From Pachyseris speciosa (taxonomy: Eukaryota > Cnidaria > Anthozoa > Scleractinia > Pachyseridae), in contig JAEMWC010000034.1 of the NCBI GenBank assembly GCA_016490735.1, positions 697,501 to 761,500 on the forward strand: DNA of 64,000 bases, given 5' to 3'. Under the pieces are notes generated by a model. It was not told the DNA's origin, did not search any database, and worked only from the letters and a program-made list of their open reading frames with translations. The translations under genes were made by a program, and so were the position numbers. Shown here piece after piece: positions 36,701 to 46,273 of this stretch. How positions within the stretch are numbered: the stretch's first letter is position 1; every line of letters starts with the position of its first letter.

Positions 36701-39700
36701 CTGAAAACCAGTAGACGATATAGACACTTTAAGATAGTTTTTCTTAATCTCGGTTCCAGACTCATGTATTAAAAGTATATAAACAGCTTTCAAAAATTGT
36801 AACGGTCACTTTTGAAAATGTATGTTGCCTAGCATACGAAACGTCAAGTCTCTATAAAATGCGTTGGTTTACCATGTTTATCTCCTCTGTAGGTGTATTT
36901 TACTTACGTTTCAGCATGTTCGCTATCTCTTGCTGTTGTTTCTTTATACCTTCCTGTATCGCTTTCATTGCCTTTACCATTGCTGTATGCCGTGAAAAAG
37001 CACGTTAGAGGTAGCATGTTAGACAGTCATGCCCAATACAAAATCACTCTTTTCGAAGTGAAAATGAGTCATAATGAGAAATGAGATCTTACTAATGTAT
37101 TTATTTTGTAAGTATGTATTTTGTAAGTAGTTTAATGTAATGTAAACGTGTAAAAAAAAAAAAACCAAGTTATTGTAAGCGTAAGTATGTATTGTAAGTA
37201 GCGTGATGCAAATATTGTACCCAATGTTTTGTAAGTAGTGTAATGCGTTGTAAAAAAAAAAAATAAAACAAATTACAAAAAAAAAAAAAATCTTACTAAT
37301 CACGTTTTGGCAAGGGGTAGCGACGGAATAGCAATACGGGGTGGAAAATCCTCGATAGCCTTCCAAAAGTTTTCGAAGGCCAGGAGTCCTTGGCAGTTAA
37401 ACTTCATTCAAAACAATAAAAAAGACATGTAAATAATTCAAAAGTATGATTTCCTCCCATTTCTGGATTAGAGACCGTAAGTAGCTTTTGAATACTGAGT
37501 TAAAGTAGATTTTGATTTACTCTTTCGTAAAGCTATTCTACATCCAATCACTTATAATGTTATTTTGTCGTTTCATGTCATGTGAGGTCGTGCCATGTCA
37601 TGTTATGTCATGTCTTTTCATGTCATGTTGTGTTGTGGTATGTCCAACCTCGTTCCCAGGGTCTCTCTCTGCCTCCCTTGTCGTTGAGGAGAAAGATCCT
37701 GGTTGCGGCTGGTCACGTGGCCTAAGATGACAATCTTCGCCACACCGGGGTAGTAAGTTTTGTCATGGTGATACTTAATTGCACTGTCACCCCTCCCTTG
37801 CAAATGAATTTGAACGGCTCCCAGATTTTGGGAGCCACGTGACCAGCCGCAACCAGTGTCTTTCTCCTCAACGACAAGGAAGGCAGTGAGAGAGAGACCC
37901 TGGGAACGAGGTTGTGGTATGTCATCTTATGTTGCGAAGTCACGTTTCCTTTATGTCATGTGTTGTGTTGTGCTGCCTTGTGTTTCGTGTTGAGTGGTTC
38001 TGCATCTGATAAGTTGTGTTAAGTTATGTATGTGCTGAGAGCCGAGAACGCTGTCAAAAAATTGATAATGGATTGGGAAAGTAGTTTTGGCTTATTTAAT
38101 TTGTTAAGTTTAACTTTTCCGTGTGAGGTTAAGGATTAATAACTTTACTAACCTTCATAAGCTTTTTGGGAAGGTGATTTGGTTGGGGGTGGGGTCGTCG
38201 GAGTCGTCGGCTTTAAGGGGAAGACCTTTCTATTTACGGGGCGCCAGCTCCAACCAGGGGGCTCCCACGGGTCGATTGGCTGTACTGTGTGAATAAGGAA
38301 ATATACAATTTTCGATATCTTCAGATTATTTCAAAAGAAAAGGATCTCATTTTTACTAATTTTGGGGGTGTACTTAATTTCACAGCTTTTCGGAGTTTCA
38401 ATTGAATGACTAAAAAATAAGTAGAACATAGTGATCTTACAATCGCGGGTTTTCCTTTCAATGGATTATACTTTAAAGGACATGGAAACACTGGTAAAAG
38501 TCAGAGGCCTGGTTAATTTGATGACTATACTCGAAAGATTTGGTCGATTTGCAAACTGAAGACAACAGTGAATCGGGTGAAGAGCGCCAGATGAAAACAA
38601 GACCAGAAAGATATATTTTCAAGGATACTGCGTGCCAGTTTTCGTTAAGTACCAAATTTAAAGTTCAGTAGAGTGTCGTAAAACCAAATCCATTACGCTA
38701 ACCAATCAAAATGGGTGTAAGCAGCGCAATCAACCAATCATAATTTGGACCAGTTACAAGTAGCCGGTCCCAGGCACATAAAAATGCGCGCGTTCAATTC
38801 ACGATATGGTACGAGGTTTGGTAACCAATCTGTTTAATCTGGCATTAAATTTCGCGTGCTTTATTTTAGCGCGCTCTCTCTCTTGTTTTGTTCACAGGTA
38901 TCACATGTAGCGATTTTTCTTAATCTGGAAATTAACTACGCCCGAATATTAGTAAGAATTAGTGCAAATAAGGCAATATTAATAAAAACAGCAATGATGG
39001 TGGTAGTGATGATGATGATGATGATGGTAGTGGTGATGGTGGTGATGATTATGGTGATGATGATGGTGATAGTGATGGCGATGGTGATGGTGATGGTGAT
39101 GGTGATGGTGATGATGATGATGGTGGTGATGGTGATGATTATGATGATGGTGATGGTTATCCATGAAGAAATTTAAGTTCTTTGTTGTTTACAATGATAG
39201 GAATAATTTATATTATATAAATAGTCAAACGCAAGTTATAGGAATTTCTTACTTCTTAATCCTTATTTCTGTACATGGGATAGGGGGATTCATGCTTACG
39301 TCATTGTTTACATTTTTGCTCATTTCCATACGGCTTTGCTTACAGAAGGAAACATGTTAGATTGATTTGACTCCAGGCAGCTAAAGAGCTAGTGAAATTT
39401 AATACATTTAATACATTTTAGCTCGTTACGTGTAGTATTCAAGGAGATATTGTCTTCCAAAAACTGCAAAATTTCTGGGTGGCAAAAGCACTAATGAGCT
39501 CATACATTCTTTGCAAAATTTTGAGTTTTTAAACCCGCGTTGCACACAAAGTATTCAATACATGAGGCTCATATGCATTGGAAGAGTTATTCATACTACG
39601 ACCTTTCAATATTCAGAACTGATTTATTTGTAGTTCCATCAGAAACTGAATTGTTCATGCTAATGAGGCAAATATTGTAAACAAGGATTCCCCTATTCAG

Positions 39701-40202
39701 AGCCACTTTAAATTATCGAAAAATTAAGATGAATCTGAACCCTATAAACCAATGTTTTTTTAAACTTTGCAGAAAAATGAATCTTCATATGCTGATTGCG
39801 GTTCAATAACATAAAGCGGGGACCGTCCGACTCGTTTTTGAGTTGGGTGTTTCTAAGAGGCTGTACGTTGCTATGGAAACCGTATATGTCAAAACCGTGA
39901 TCACAGCTTGTTGAGAAATAATTGGGTAATTTTTTGATACCATGTTCAAGGAAACAAACGAAAAATGCGGGAGTATCAATCCATCAAAGAGTTGGTGCTT
40001 AAAAATAACGAAACCATTTTGAACCACCTTAAAGGCTTTATTTTCGCTCAAAACCGCACAGGTTAAGATGCGCGCCCTTTCTTACTGTTGTCAACTGTAC
40101 AGTACACATAAATTTTACTAATACATACAAATATCGATGTGACTTACTTGCTTGACATGCAACGCAGAATGCCAACAAAACTACCACTGACAAAGGATTC
40201 AT
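16953..40202 (-). CDS. Large secreted Gly-rich/helical protein, copy A (complete, 1041 aa)
   Basis: Unrecognised gene. Exons in transcription order: 40148-40202, 35641-35745, 34197-34348, 32889-33084, 31569-31684, 30350-30470, 29358-29477, 28466-28618, 26895-27122, 24903-25096, 24037-24144, 22086-22436, 20854-21100, 20292-20626, 19818-19910, 18495-18714, 17868-18064, 16953-17087 (TGA). The sum is 3126 bases, divisible by three with no internal stop, and every exon has a conserved partner in copy B. Parts by residue: signal peptide 1-18; N-terminal region to 104; strand plus glycine-rich repeats 105-340; alpha-helical region with coiled-coil character 340-858; Cys-containing beta-rich C-terminus 858-1041. 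N-glycosylation sequons NKT, NSS and NQT occur in the distal part. The signal peptide and absence of an obvious transmembrane helix suggest secretion. ATG is chosen because it opens a textbook signal peptide four bases after a strong acceptor. The exon 8 donor is GTTAGA, unusual but shared by both copies. Function unknown. Confidence 0.85.
18876..19074. mobile_element. Dispersed inverted-repeat element, copy 2
   Basis: Same element as 4956-5157, here in intron 15 of copy A and absent at the same place in copy B. Left of it, 18778-18850 holds further related hairpin sequence (CCGCGAAGCGG). Confidence 0.7.
24241..24274 (-). pseudogene. Partial duplicate of exon 11 of copy A
   Basis: It is similar over 34 bases to 24101-24134. 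Translated in the exon frame it gives MSQIQWAPIEA against MSKIQSEPIEA in the real exon. The flanking intron is duplicated too (24171-24243 against 24689-24761), and the SINE is inserted between the exon remnant and that flank. Confidence 0.65.
24275..24672 (-). mobile_element. tRNA-derived SINE
   Basis: The minus strand begins with a tRNA-like head (A box TAGCTCAGTTGTCAGAGCA, B box GGTTCAAACC), continues through a body of about 300 bases and ends in a poly-A tail (T run at 24275-24286). It sits in intron 10 of copy A, inside a local duplication of exon 11. Confidence 0.8.
25651..25895. repeat. (GGTGAT)n minisatellite, copy A intron 9
   Basis: GATGGT/GATGGC arrays at 25651-25705 and 25836-25895, with a related one at 26757-26830. 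A GAT/GAC array occupies the same intron of copy B (56114-56515). Confidence 0.85.
26287..26727. mobile_element. Palindromic MITE with TTAA flanks, copy 1
   Basis: Arms of roughly 200 bases meet at a core near TGCATGCATG. Ends read AGTGTCTGTATCGTC and (reverse strand) AGCGTCTTTATCGTC, flanked by TTAA on both sides. A second copy lies at 36288-36728. The TTAA target suggests a piggyBac-type mobiliser. Confidence 0.75.
27563..27990 (-). other. Conserved intron block between exons 8 and 9, copy A
   Basis: It is similar to 56985-57300 in the same intron of copy B (for example the stretch encoding WVFE and the one around AATAGGACTGTCACTT). Copy A has a 157-codon open frame, but copy B has indels and stops, so coding is not supported. 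It may be an ancestral intron remnant, an old repeat or a lost exon. Confidence 0.5.
28066..28448. mobile_element. Palindromic MITE sharing the GACCGAGCTAGTAAGGGG core
   Basis: Arms run from AACCCCAAAATATTTTT to ATATTTCGGGGTT. The inner core (GACCGAGCTAGTAAGGG, GACGTCA) is shared with the TTAA family at 26287 and 36288, although the ends differ. Confidence 0.65.
29867..30240. repeat. (GATGGT)n minisatellite, copy A intron 6
   Basis: About 370 bases of GGT/GAT triplets. The same intron of copy B carries a shorter array (59395-59552), so the array predates the duplication. Confidence 0.9.
30652..30916. repeat. Tandem duplication of about 132 bases
   Basis: 30652-30779 and 30784-30916 share CATTTTTACAAGAA(T/C)ACACA, GTCGACACCTATTCACAA and the GCCGGCAAAT-type end, with scattered changes. 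Intron 5 of copy A. Confidence 0.75.
31040..31500. repeat. Degenerate TTTGGTTTTGGTTT unit array
   Basis: Several 60-90 base units carrying TTTGGTTTTGGTTTTAC or its complement CCAAAACCAATC, in both orientations. A single related unit is present near 60810-60850 in the same intron of copy B. Confidence 0.55.
31923..32040. repeat. Near-perfect fold-back palindrome
   Basis: Arms around ACGCAGCCGTTCTTTGT and its complement ACAAAGAACGGCTGCGT, with a very short loop near 31977. Likely a compact MITE. Confidence 0.7.
32167..32573. mobile_element. PIF/Harbinger-type MITE
   Basis: Inverted ends GGCCCTGTTCGCACTA (and complement), flanked by the 3-base target duplication TTA at 32164-32166 and 32574-32576. 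Terminal GGCCCTGTT and a TTA/TAA target are typical of PIF/Harbinger. No transposase. Confidence 0.7.
33128..33432. mobile_element. MITE with TCAAGATGGCGGGAT arms, copy 1
   Basis: Two nested hairpins (TCAAGATGGCGGGAT and complement; GGTCAAGATGGCTCCAT region). It matches 57341-57656 in inverse orientation. Intron 3 of copy A. Confidence 0.7.
34440..34720 (+). mobile_element. 3' end of a non-LTR retrotransposon
   Basis: 34488-34573 encodes TVAQCFWNNLPQEVKTARSL followed by SEFKC and a stop, matching the W-N-x-LP-x-E-(I/V)-K-x-A-x-S-L-x-x-F pattern at the C-terminus of LINE ORF2 proteins. A short AT-rich tail follows. It is preceded by an (ATC)n run at 34365-34404. Antisense to copy A, intron 2. 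Confidence 0.65.
34751..34973. mobile_element. MITE with about 60-base inverted ends
   Basis: The arm beginning AAGATTGCGTTGATATTGTA is repeated in inverse at 34913-34973 with one or two changes. An inner hairpin (TATATGTAACTACA...) is at 34814-34857. It lies against the LINE tail. Confidence 0.8.
35944..36255 (+). mobile_element. Penelope-like element fragment (GIY-YIG endonuclease) with inverted tip
   Basis: 35993-36255 encodes TYIGKTKRRLHDRKTEHF, then HVKTTGHNIKWDHFDIL and ETLFIQELKPAFN and ends at a stop: the GIY-YIG endonuclease end of a Penelope-like retroelement. Its first ~29 bases are repeated in inverse at 35946-35974, giving a hairpin, the kind of 5' inversion seen in truncated retroelement insertions. 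In intron 1 of copy A, antisense. Confidence 0.75.
36288..36728. mobile_element. Palindromic MITE with TTAA flanks, copy 2
   Basis: Same family as 26287-26727, with perfect ends AGTGTCTATATCGT and its complement and TTAA at both sides. It is inserted directly behind the Penelope fragment in intron 1 of copy A. Confidence 0.75.
37120..37290. repeat. A-rich segment with TTTTGTAAGTA repeats
   Basis: Repeated (T)TGTAAGTA(T/G)TGTA units and several poly-A runs up to 14 bases; it resembles a retroelement tail. Identity not resolved. Confidence 0.4.
37645..37914. mobile_element. MULE-type MITE with 9-base target duplication
   Basis: Inverted ends CAACCTCGTTCCCAGGGTCT (arms about 50 bases or more), flanked by TGGTATGTC at 37636-37644 and 37915-37923. 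A 9-base duplication and long terminal repeats are typical of Mutator-like elements. Intron 1 of copy A. Confidence 0.75.
39000..39163. repeat. (GATGGT)n minisatellite, copy A intron 1
   Basis: About 160 bases of GAT/GGT triplets; the His-rich and Met-rich open frames across it are artefacts. Confidence 0.9.
40148..40202 (-). other. Signal-peptide exon of copy A
   Basis: It encodes MNPLSVVVLLAFCVACQA plus the first base of the next codon, and ends at donor GTAAGTC. It has a hydrophobic core (VVVLLAFCVA) and small residues for cleavage near ACQA. The mature chain would begin near TTCIDVQ. A poly-pyrimidine tract and AG (acceptor at 40207-40208) lie four bases upstream of ATG, so a separate 5' UTR exon is expected upstream. 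Confidence 0.85.
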
Positions 40203-40507
40203 TTTCCTGTAAAAAAAAAAACAGATAAATTTCGTGAGTAATTAACGACTAGAGAGCTGCAATGTGTCAGTGAAGTTTAGACAAAATGTGTATGTTCTTT
40301 TGCAAAATGTGTATTTTCTTTTGCAAACCCGCACTCTGCTGCTATTCGCTTGTTCTTGAACCGCAATAGCAGCGACCAGGATAATCTCAAAAGTACACGC
40401 AATTAATATCGTTGTTAAAATAATAGGTAACTTTAGGTGAAGATGAGATTTGGCATTTCTGCTAACTTGGGACACCTAAGCAAGTTACAATTATCATGAC
40501 TATTTAA

Positions 40508-41523
40508 CCCACTGGCACCCGTGCCGGCCAAAACCGGCCGTAGAAAACTCCCATGCTTCAAAACATTGCAACTTTCTCAATCGCACGAATATTGCCTTAA
40601 CTGTTAGTTGTGAGCCCGAAATGGAATGCCCTTTAAATTTGGATATCCAATAAATGCAAGAAACGTAGCGATTTTTACCAAATATGGCCTTTTGAGTTTG
40701 GACAAGAACAAAACTGACCGTTTTTAACGTCAAAGAGAAACGACAAAAATGCCCCTTTTCGCCTTCATGTTTTTTAAGGAAATCATCGCCGAAAAAACAA
40801 ACTTCAACCATCATAACGAAATTCAGTCCTTTTTCTAGCTTAGATATGACTTTTTTGTTCATATTCTTCTCCCGAGCGTAGATACAGCCTTTTGTTCCAG
40901 TGCATTCGGGCCTTTCCTTCATTTTCAACATCTAGACCACATTGCATGCTGGGAAATGACGAGAATTTTTGACAGCACCCGTTCCTTCTCCCAATTCTTT
41001 CACATATACAGCCTACAGTCTACAGCCACTCCGACCTACTGCCAAAAATTCCTGCTTGTGGTCATCTTCAGTACTCAGAAATTCCAAAATATGTGGCGGT
41101 AGGTCGAGAAATTCATCAATAGTCGAGTCCCAAAGGTACTAAGTGTTCGACCGGCCAAATTCCCAGTTCGTCGAGTAACAAGCCAAATTCAACAACAAAG
41201 TACGTCACCTTGCTCGATTCTTTGAGAAAGTGGACTCTTAGCTACCGTCACGCTTAATGATGCTCATCAGGCAGCCGCTAAAGATGAAAAATGGCTGTAA
41301 ATTTAGCAGAAATCGCAAGCAAACCGAACTTGGGCCATTGTTGTCTCTTCACGGATAAAAAATAGCTACGTCAAAATGACGTTTTCAGAAACCTTGAGCC
41401 TCCAGTGGCTTAGGACAGCGCCACTTTTCCCTGGTAGTTCAAATAAAGAGTCACGAATTGCTATTCATCGTTTATAGGTAGAAAATCACTCCGAAAATGT
41501 AAAAACAGCCGGTAGTCAATGGG
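40508..41523. mobile_element. Non-autonomous piggyBac-like element
   Basis: It starts CCCACTGGC and ends GTCAATGGG, flanked by TTAA at 40504-40507 and 41524-41527. Subterminal CCGGCC...GGCCGTAG and AACAGCCGGTAG give further inverted similarity. TTAA plus CCC/GGG termini are typical of piggyBac. It is 1016 bases with no transposase. It lies just upstream of the copy A start codon, in the presumed 5' UTR intron. Confidence 0.65.
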
Positions 41524-42088
41524 TTAAAAGATAAAAATTTAAAAACAATGACAATTTACAAGTTTAAGTCTAACTATCAGAATAGAGCTAAGCCAAACTA
41601 ACAGCAAGAAACTTGACCGAATTTTAACTGTGGGTGCCACAGGCATCCCACGGACTAATAGTCATGAAAATAAAATTCTTAAAACAATTATGAGCTAAAA
41701 ACTACCTACGAGGCCAGATAAATAATCAACGAAGTCAACTCAATTAGAGTACCCAAGTCAATGTTTCTGGTGTATTTTTCAAAATTCCGTAAACTAACTG
41801 ATTTAACCTCATTAGGTATTCTGGCCCATAGTTTTCGCTCAGTAATAGTTTGACCGTTTACTTCTAAACTAACCAGTGACCACAATGATCCACAAATTTT
41901 GGCAAATTTGCCAAGCTTTTGGTTTTATCGGTTTTTAGAGTATTTTACAAAGCATACCCTTATGAAATATTTCATCAGAGAAGTGTCATCTTTTCATCAG
42001 CTAAATATTTAAGTCAGACAAGTAAAACTGCGAGAGAGTAATTGAAGCAGTGTTAAACTCTTGACATTGTGCTTTTACGACTACTATA

Positions 42089-42089
<1 letters not shown>

Positions 42090-42163
<74 letters not shown>
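42090..42163. repeat. (GATA)n microsatellite
   Basis: About 18 tandem GATA units next to the Penelope fragment at 42223. Confidence 0.95.
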
Positions 42164-42222
42164 TAAAGCAATGTAGAGCTGGATTATTTGGTCAAGGACA
42201 TTTAATTGCTACTCAGAGTTTC

Positions 42223-42579
42223 ATGACTCTTGCGAAGCAATCATCAGGCAACAGTCAGTCACCACACCAACCACAAGAGAAACCTACATCGGACTCTGTG
42301 ACACCATGCTCATTTAGAAACGAACGGTACAAACACGCAACCGAACTCAGCAAATACGTATGGAGCCTGAAAGACAAGAACATTAGGTATAACATCACAT
42401 GGCGGAAAGTAAAACAAGCCAGATCTTACTCAAATGTGTCTAAGAAATGTAATTTGTGTTTCTGGGGAAAATATTTCATAATATGTAGACCTGAAATGTC
42501 AACACTGAACAACAGAAATGAACTAACATCGTGCTGTAGACATTCTAAGAAATTCCTGTTGAAAACTGTCATCACTTAA
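42223..42579 (+). mobile_element. Degenerate Penelope-like element (GIY-YIG end)
   Basis: The frame carries [19 protein letters not shown], then [25 protein letters not shown] and [20 protein letters not shown], a distinctive C-terminal block of a Penelope-type GIY-YIG endonuclease. The upstream TYIGL motif is present in another frame (near 42281), so a deletion has shifted the frame. A different family from 35944-36255. Confidence 0.7.
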
Positions 42580-43554
42580 TTAACTATTTTTCACCACTTG
42601 CCACGTCATCGCTTGTAGCCATTGTTCTCTATTTTCAAAAATCTTATTTTCTTATCTGGCTTGTTAATCGCCAAGGAAATGAATGAATGTCACGTTTTAG
42701 CCTATGGCATGGCTTCCTTAAGGCCTTTCCATCATTAAAAAAAAGATCCGCCTTCTTTGTTTTGTGATTATTAATGTCCGTTTTGAGGCTTAAATCGAAA
42801 AGGTTTTTTTTCTTTAACTGACAGTTGTTAAAAGGCGTTTGTGAAACAATTGAAATATTTTACCAAATTCCATTAAGCTTTCAACACAAGACGTACAATG
42901 AAATCGGTGAAGAAAGCTTATTAGCTCAGGGCACAATGAAGAAATGTCATTCGGGTTTGGAAACGATGTTGTAAGAATTTATCATTTGTTGTTAAGGTCA
43001 GAATTAAATATAAATACTCACAATTAAGCATGCAATTTAGTTCTCGCTTTCTAACAAGTCGATCATGATCGAGACCTCAATAAATTTCATATAACAATAA
43101 AGGAATTTTAGACCTAGCGTATTTCATGTTCTCATAACAAACGCTAACAGTTAAAAACTTTGTTACCTATCTTCTAAGGAAAGCCGCGTATTCAATGACT
43201 TCAACGGCCGCGGTATTTTTTCTTCTTCTTTTTCAGCGCTCAAGAGAAAGGAATGGGTACGGTATTGCCTGAAAAGTGACAGATTCAAAGGATAGCAGTT
43301 CGAATTTTGTTTTTGTTACAAAGATTGAGCCAAACAAACCTCTATATATAACATGGAATCAGGGTTAAGTTGTTATTGTACTACACACAAATTAAATTTC
43401 CTTTCTAATTGCCTTTCTGTGACTTCATGTCATTTTGATGGCGTATATTGTCAATAGAGGTATTCTGTTTAGGGTGTTGTACGTTGTCAGGTGATTAAAA
43501 TAAATTGACGTTTTAACTGGTTTTTAATGAATGGAGAGAGTTAACAAAACTTAC

Positions 43555-43620
43555 CTCTATAACTCTGTAGTGTTCCAGGTGCTGAAACTCAGCTAAGCTC
43601 GCCCCTATATGGTGCTTATA
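43555..43620 (-). promoter_or_regulatory. Candidate 5' UTR exon and TATA box of copy A
   Basis: On the minus strand, TATAAG (43615-43620) is followed about 30 bases later by a region ending at 43555 in a perfect donor, AG|GTAAGTTTT. A 5' UTR exon is required because the ATG exon begins right after a poly-pyrimidine acceptor at 40207. This is the best donor/TATA pair I found upstream of copy A, but other donors exist (for example near 43167), and the implied 3.3 kb intron is unproven. Confidence 0.35.
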
Positions 43621-44879
43621 TGAAATCCCAGTCGTTTACCAAGCATAATCTGCCTTTATGAAGTAATGTTTCAGTAGAATAGGTAATAAACCTTTGAAAA
43701 TATTTTATTAGATTGGATGGTGATTGACCACATATATATTTGTATTGCAACAGGTTGCATTTACACAAGACAACTAACCGCTATGCTCTTGAAAATACGT
43801 GAATGGAAAACCTGTTTTCCGGCTGCCCCCAAAGAAGGTGCCATTTTCACAAGCTTAGTGATGGCGGGTTTTTGCTTGTTGTTTTTGAAGTGCAACAGGA
43901 TAGCGTTTAAACGAGATGCTAGCTTGTGATTTAATTGAAACTAGAGTTTTACCCTGTAGCATAATCTGCTTTTGTTTGGTTGAAGGTAATCAGTGGATTT
44001 CATAACTGTTGTTGTTTACATATCTGAGAGGAGTTAACCTTATGCTTTTTAAATGAAAAATTAACAAACTTGTGTTGTTCTGTCACAAAAAGTATTGGCT
44101 GAAAAAGGTTTAATTAACTTTCGGACAGTAATGAAATTTACCTTGAAGAAAAGCTGGTACGTGAGAACTACAAAATAAACTTCAAAAACTTCATTCTGTT
44201 CTGTTTCTTTTTTATGTATTATGGAAAAACGAAAAGGTCACCCATGTTTAACTAAAGGCTTTCCTTATTCTTGAATTCTTGGATGTCTACGCGGTATTGA
44301 AACTCCTTAGGAAAGTTCCTTAGCACAAATGTTTTACATGGAAGGGCGGGATTTGTGGAATGTTAGCAGCGCAAACTTTCCCCGGCTAAACGGAAAGTGT
44401 TCGGTGACCAAACATCATCATAGGCTGTTTGATGACCAAATATTTTAGGGTGTTTGATAACCGTTTGGCCAAGGCTTCAAACATCAACATGTTTGGACAT
44501 TGGACACCAAACAATGTTTGGTGATGTTTGTTCACCATGTATTTCCCGTTTGGCCAAGGTTTTACTCCTTATTTGTAAAACTGCTTTAAATGTTTGCCAA
44601 CGGAAAACATATACTTAACGCGATTTATATTTTGCCATGGCAATTGTTTTCGATTTTGAAAGGGAGGTATATAAGGGAGAAGATTTACCAGCACAAATGT
44701 TTCTAAAAATACAAGTGAAATCGTTAAAGAACGCTACGTCAGAAGGCGAAGAGACCAGATTCAATCTTCAACACGGGAAATGAAACTCCAGTTTACTTCA
44801 TGCAATATTAATTAGCGTTTAAAAAAAATTCTTTGGCATATGTTTACCAGAGTGTAAAAGGTAAGAACGCGTCTTTTTC

Positions 44880-45280
44880 ATTAACTTTCTTGAGTCGCAG
44901 AGGAAGCGGGTTGTCGTAACAGGGCAGTTCAGATTTGAGTAGGATAGTGAGGGCAATAATCGATTGTAACAGCAATCTTCTTTCTACAATCCTCTTATCC
45001 CCTAATAAAAGGGTAAAGGGGGCATCTTTTTCAACAACTTTCTTGAGTCGGAGAGGAAGGGAGTCGTCGTAGCAGGAACTTTAGATTTCAGTAGGGGATT
45101 GGCGATAATCTATTTGAACAGCAATTTTTTTTCTACAATCTACGTACTACTGGTGAGCAATGAGGAAAAATGAGGGTTCTGGGCGGAGGCCGTGACTGGT
45201 GCGAAGTCTCGTACCTGATGTCGTACCCGTGCTTAAGTAAATCTAAAGGCCCCTAACTCCAAGTACATTCAAGCTGTATC
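44880..45280. repeat. Tandem pair of a dispersed repeat
   Basis: Two units (about 44886-45030 and 45035-45280) share CAACTTTCTTGAGTCG-like starts, AGTAGG...GGCAATAATC and TTTCTACAATC. A related single unit is in DALRD3 at 9280-9510. Family unknown. Confidence 0.5.
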
Positions 45281-45295
45281 ATTTAAACTGCGCTA

Positions 45296-46273
45296 AATAC
45301 CTAGTCAACTAATGCGATTTTGATCGATGTCAAACGCAGCGTTAAAAGGCTGTCTACTGTTCCATAAATCTGATTTGTCCATAGAAACCTTTGATGGGTT
45401 TTAAAGGTATAACAAGTTAAAAAATTACCTGAGGTAATGTAAAGAGTAGAACTATCAACACATGTCAAAGGTGGTTTCCCACACTTTTGTCTCGCTTTTG
45501 TTGCAAACCAAAGGTGATCTAATCCAAATTTGATCATGCACTGTTTGAGATTAATTCATATGGAGTAAGCAGGATCCACGTTGTTAATCTTTACGCTCTT
45601 GTGGTAGCATCAGATCGAGGTTACCGGTAAAAATACATCTTAGTCGATGTTTAAGCAAAACTATGGGAACGTCTGACAAAGGAAAATGAAAGGAACAAGA
45701 AAACGCTCGACTCTAACAATGCTGAACTACGTTTTATTTTCTCGCATGATATGTGATTATATAACCGTGTAACATGTAATTATCGTTTAAATTATTTATT
45801 TCATAGATGTTGCTATGTTAACACTTTTATTAGTTTAAGTATTCGTGCAAATTTAGCTCCTGCGAAATCTGTTTTTTTTTTTTTGCAAGTTTGACAGAAC
45901 CGCGCTTGACCGTGGTATTAAGCACCGCTATTTCGGCAAGACGTTGCTGGTCCACTTGAACGCTAAATAAATTCGAAAGCACGCAATTGTAGCTTATTCT
46001 TCCGAAATAACCGAATCGGTTGGGTCATAACTTATTGTAAACCATGATTTTTGTCTTAGACATAACAAGGTAATGTAAAGTTTAAACGAGAGATGGTTTA
46101 ATTTTCTTCGTATGTCCCTTCATGTGAAATTTTCTGATAATCAATCGGAGTTTCGAGAAAGTTACTTTGGCAAATTTTTCATTTAATATATACGGTTTCA
46201 AATCAAGCAAAACAACTAATAACTATAATGATATCGATTATCCACGTTTATCTGCATCCAGTCAACCAGGGTC
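45296..46273 (-). other. 3' UTR/flank of copy B, shared with copy A flank
   Basis: Counterpart of 16085-16952, with small insertions and deletions. Left of about 45290 the similarity stops, so the 3' breakpoint of the duplication lies there. Confidence 0.6.
45733..45738 (-). terminator. Poly(A) signal of copy B
   Basis: AATAAA on the minus strand about 540 bases past the stop. It sits in the same local context (followed upstream by CGAGAA) as the copy A signal. Confidence 0.5.

Larger units (their letters stand above)
40208..46273. other. Intergenic space between the tandem copies
   Basis: It contains the piggyBac-like element, (GATA)n, a Penelope fragment, the candidate promoter of copy A, a run of imperfect CAAACA/TGTTTGG motifs at 44390-44570, a doubled repeat at 44880-45280 and the copy B 3' flank. 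I see no further gene. Confidence 0.6.
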
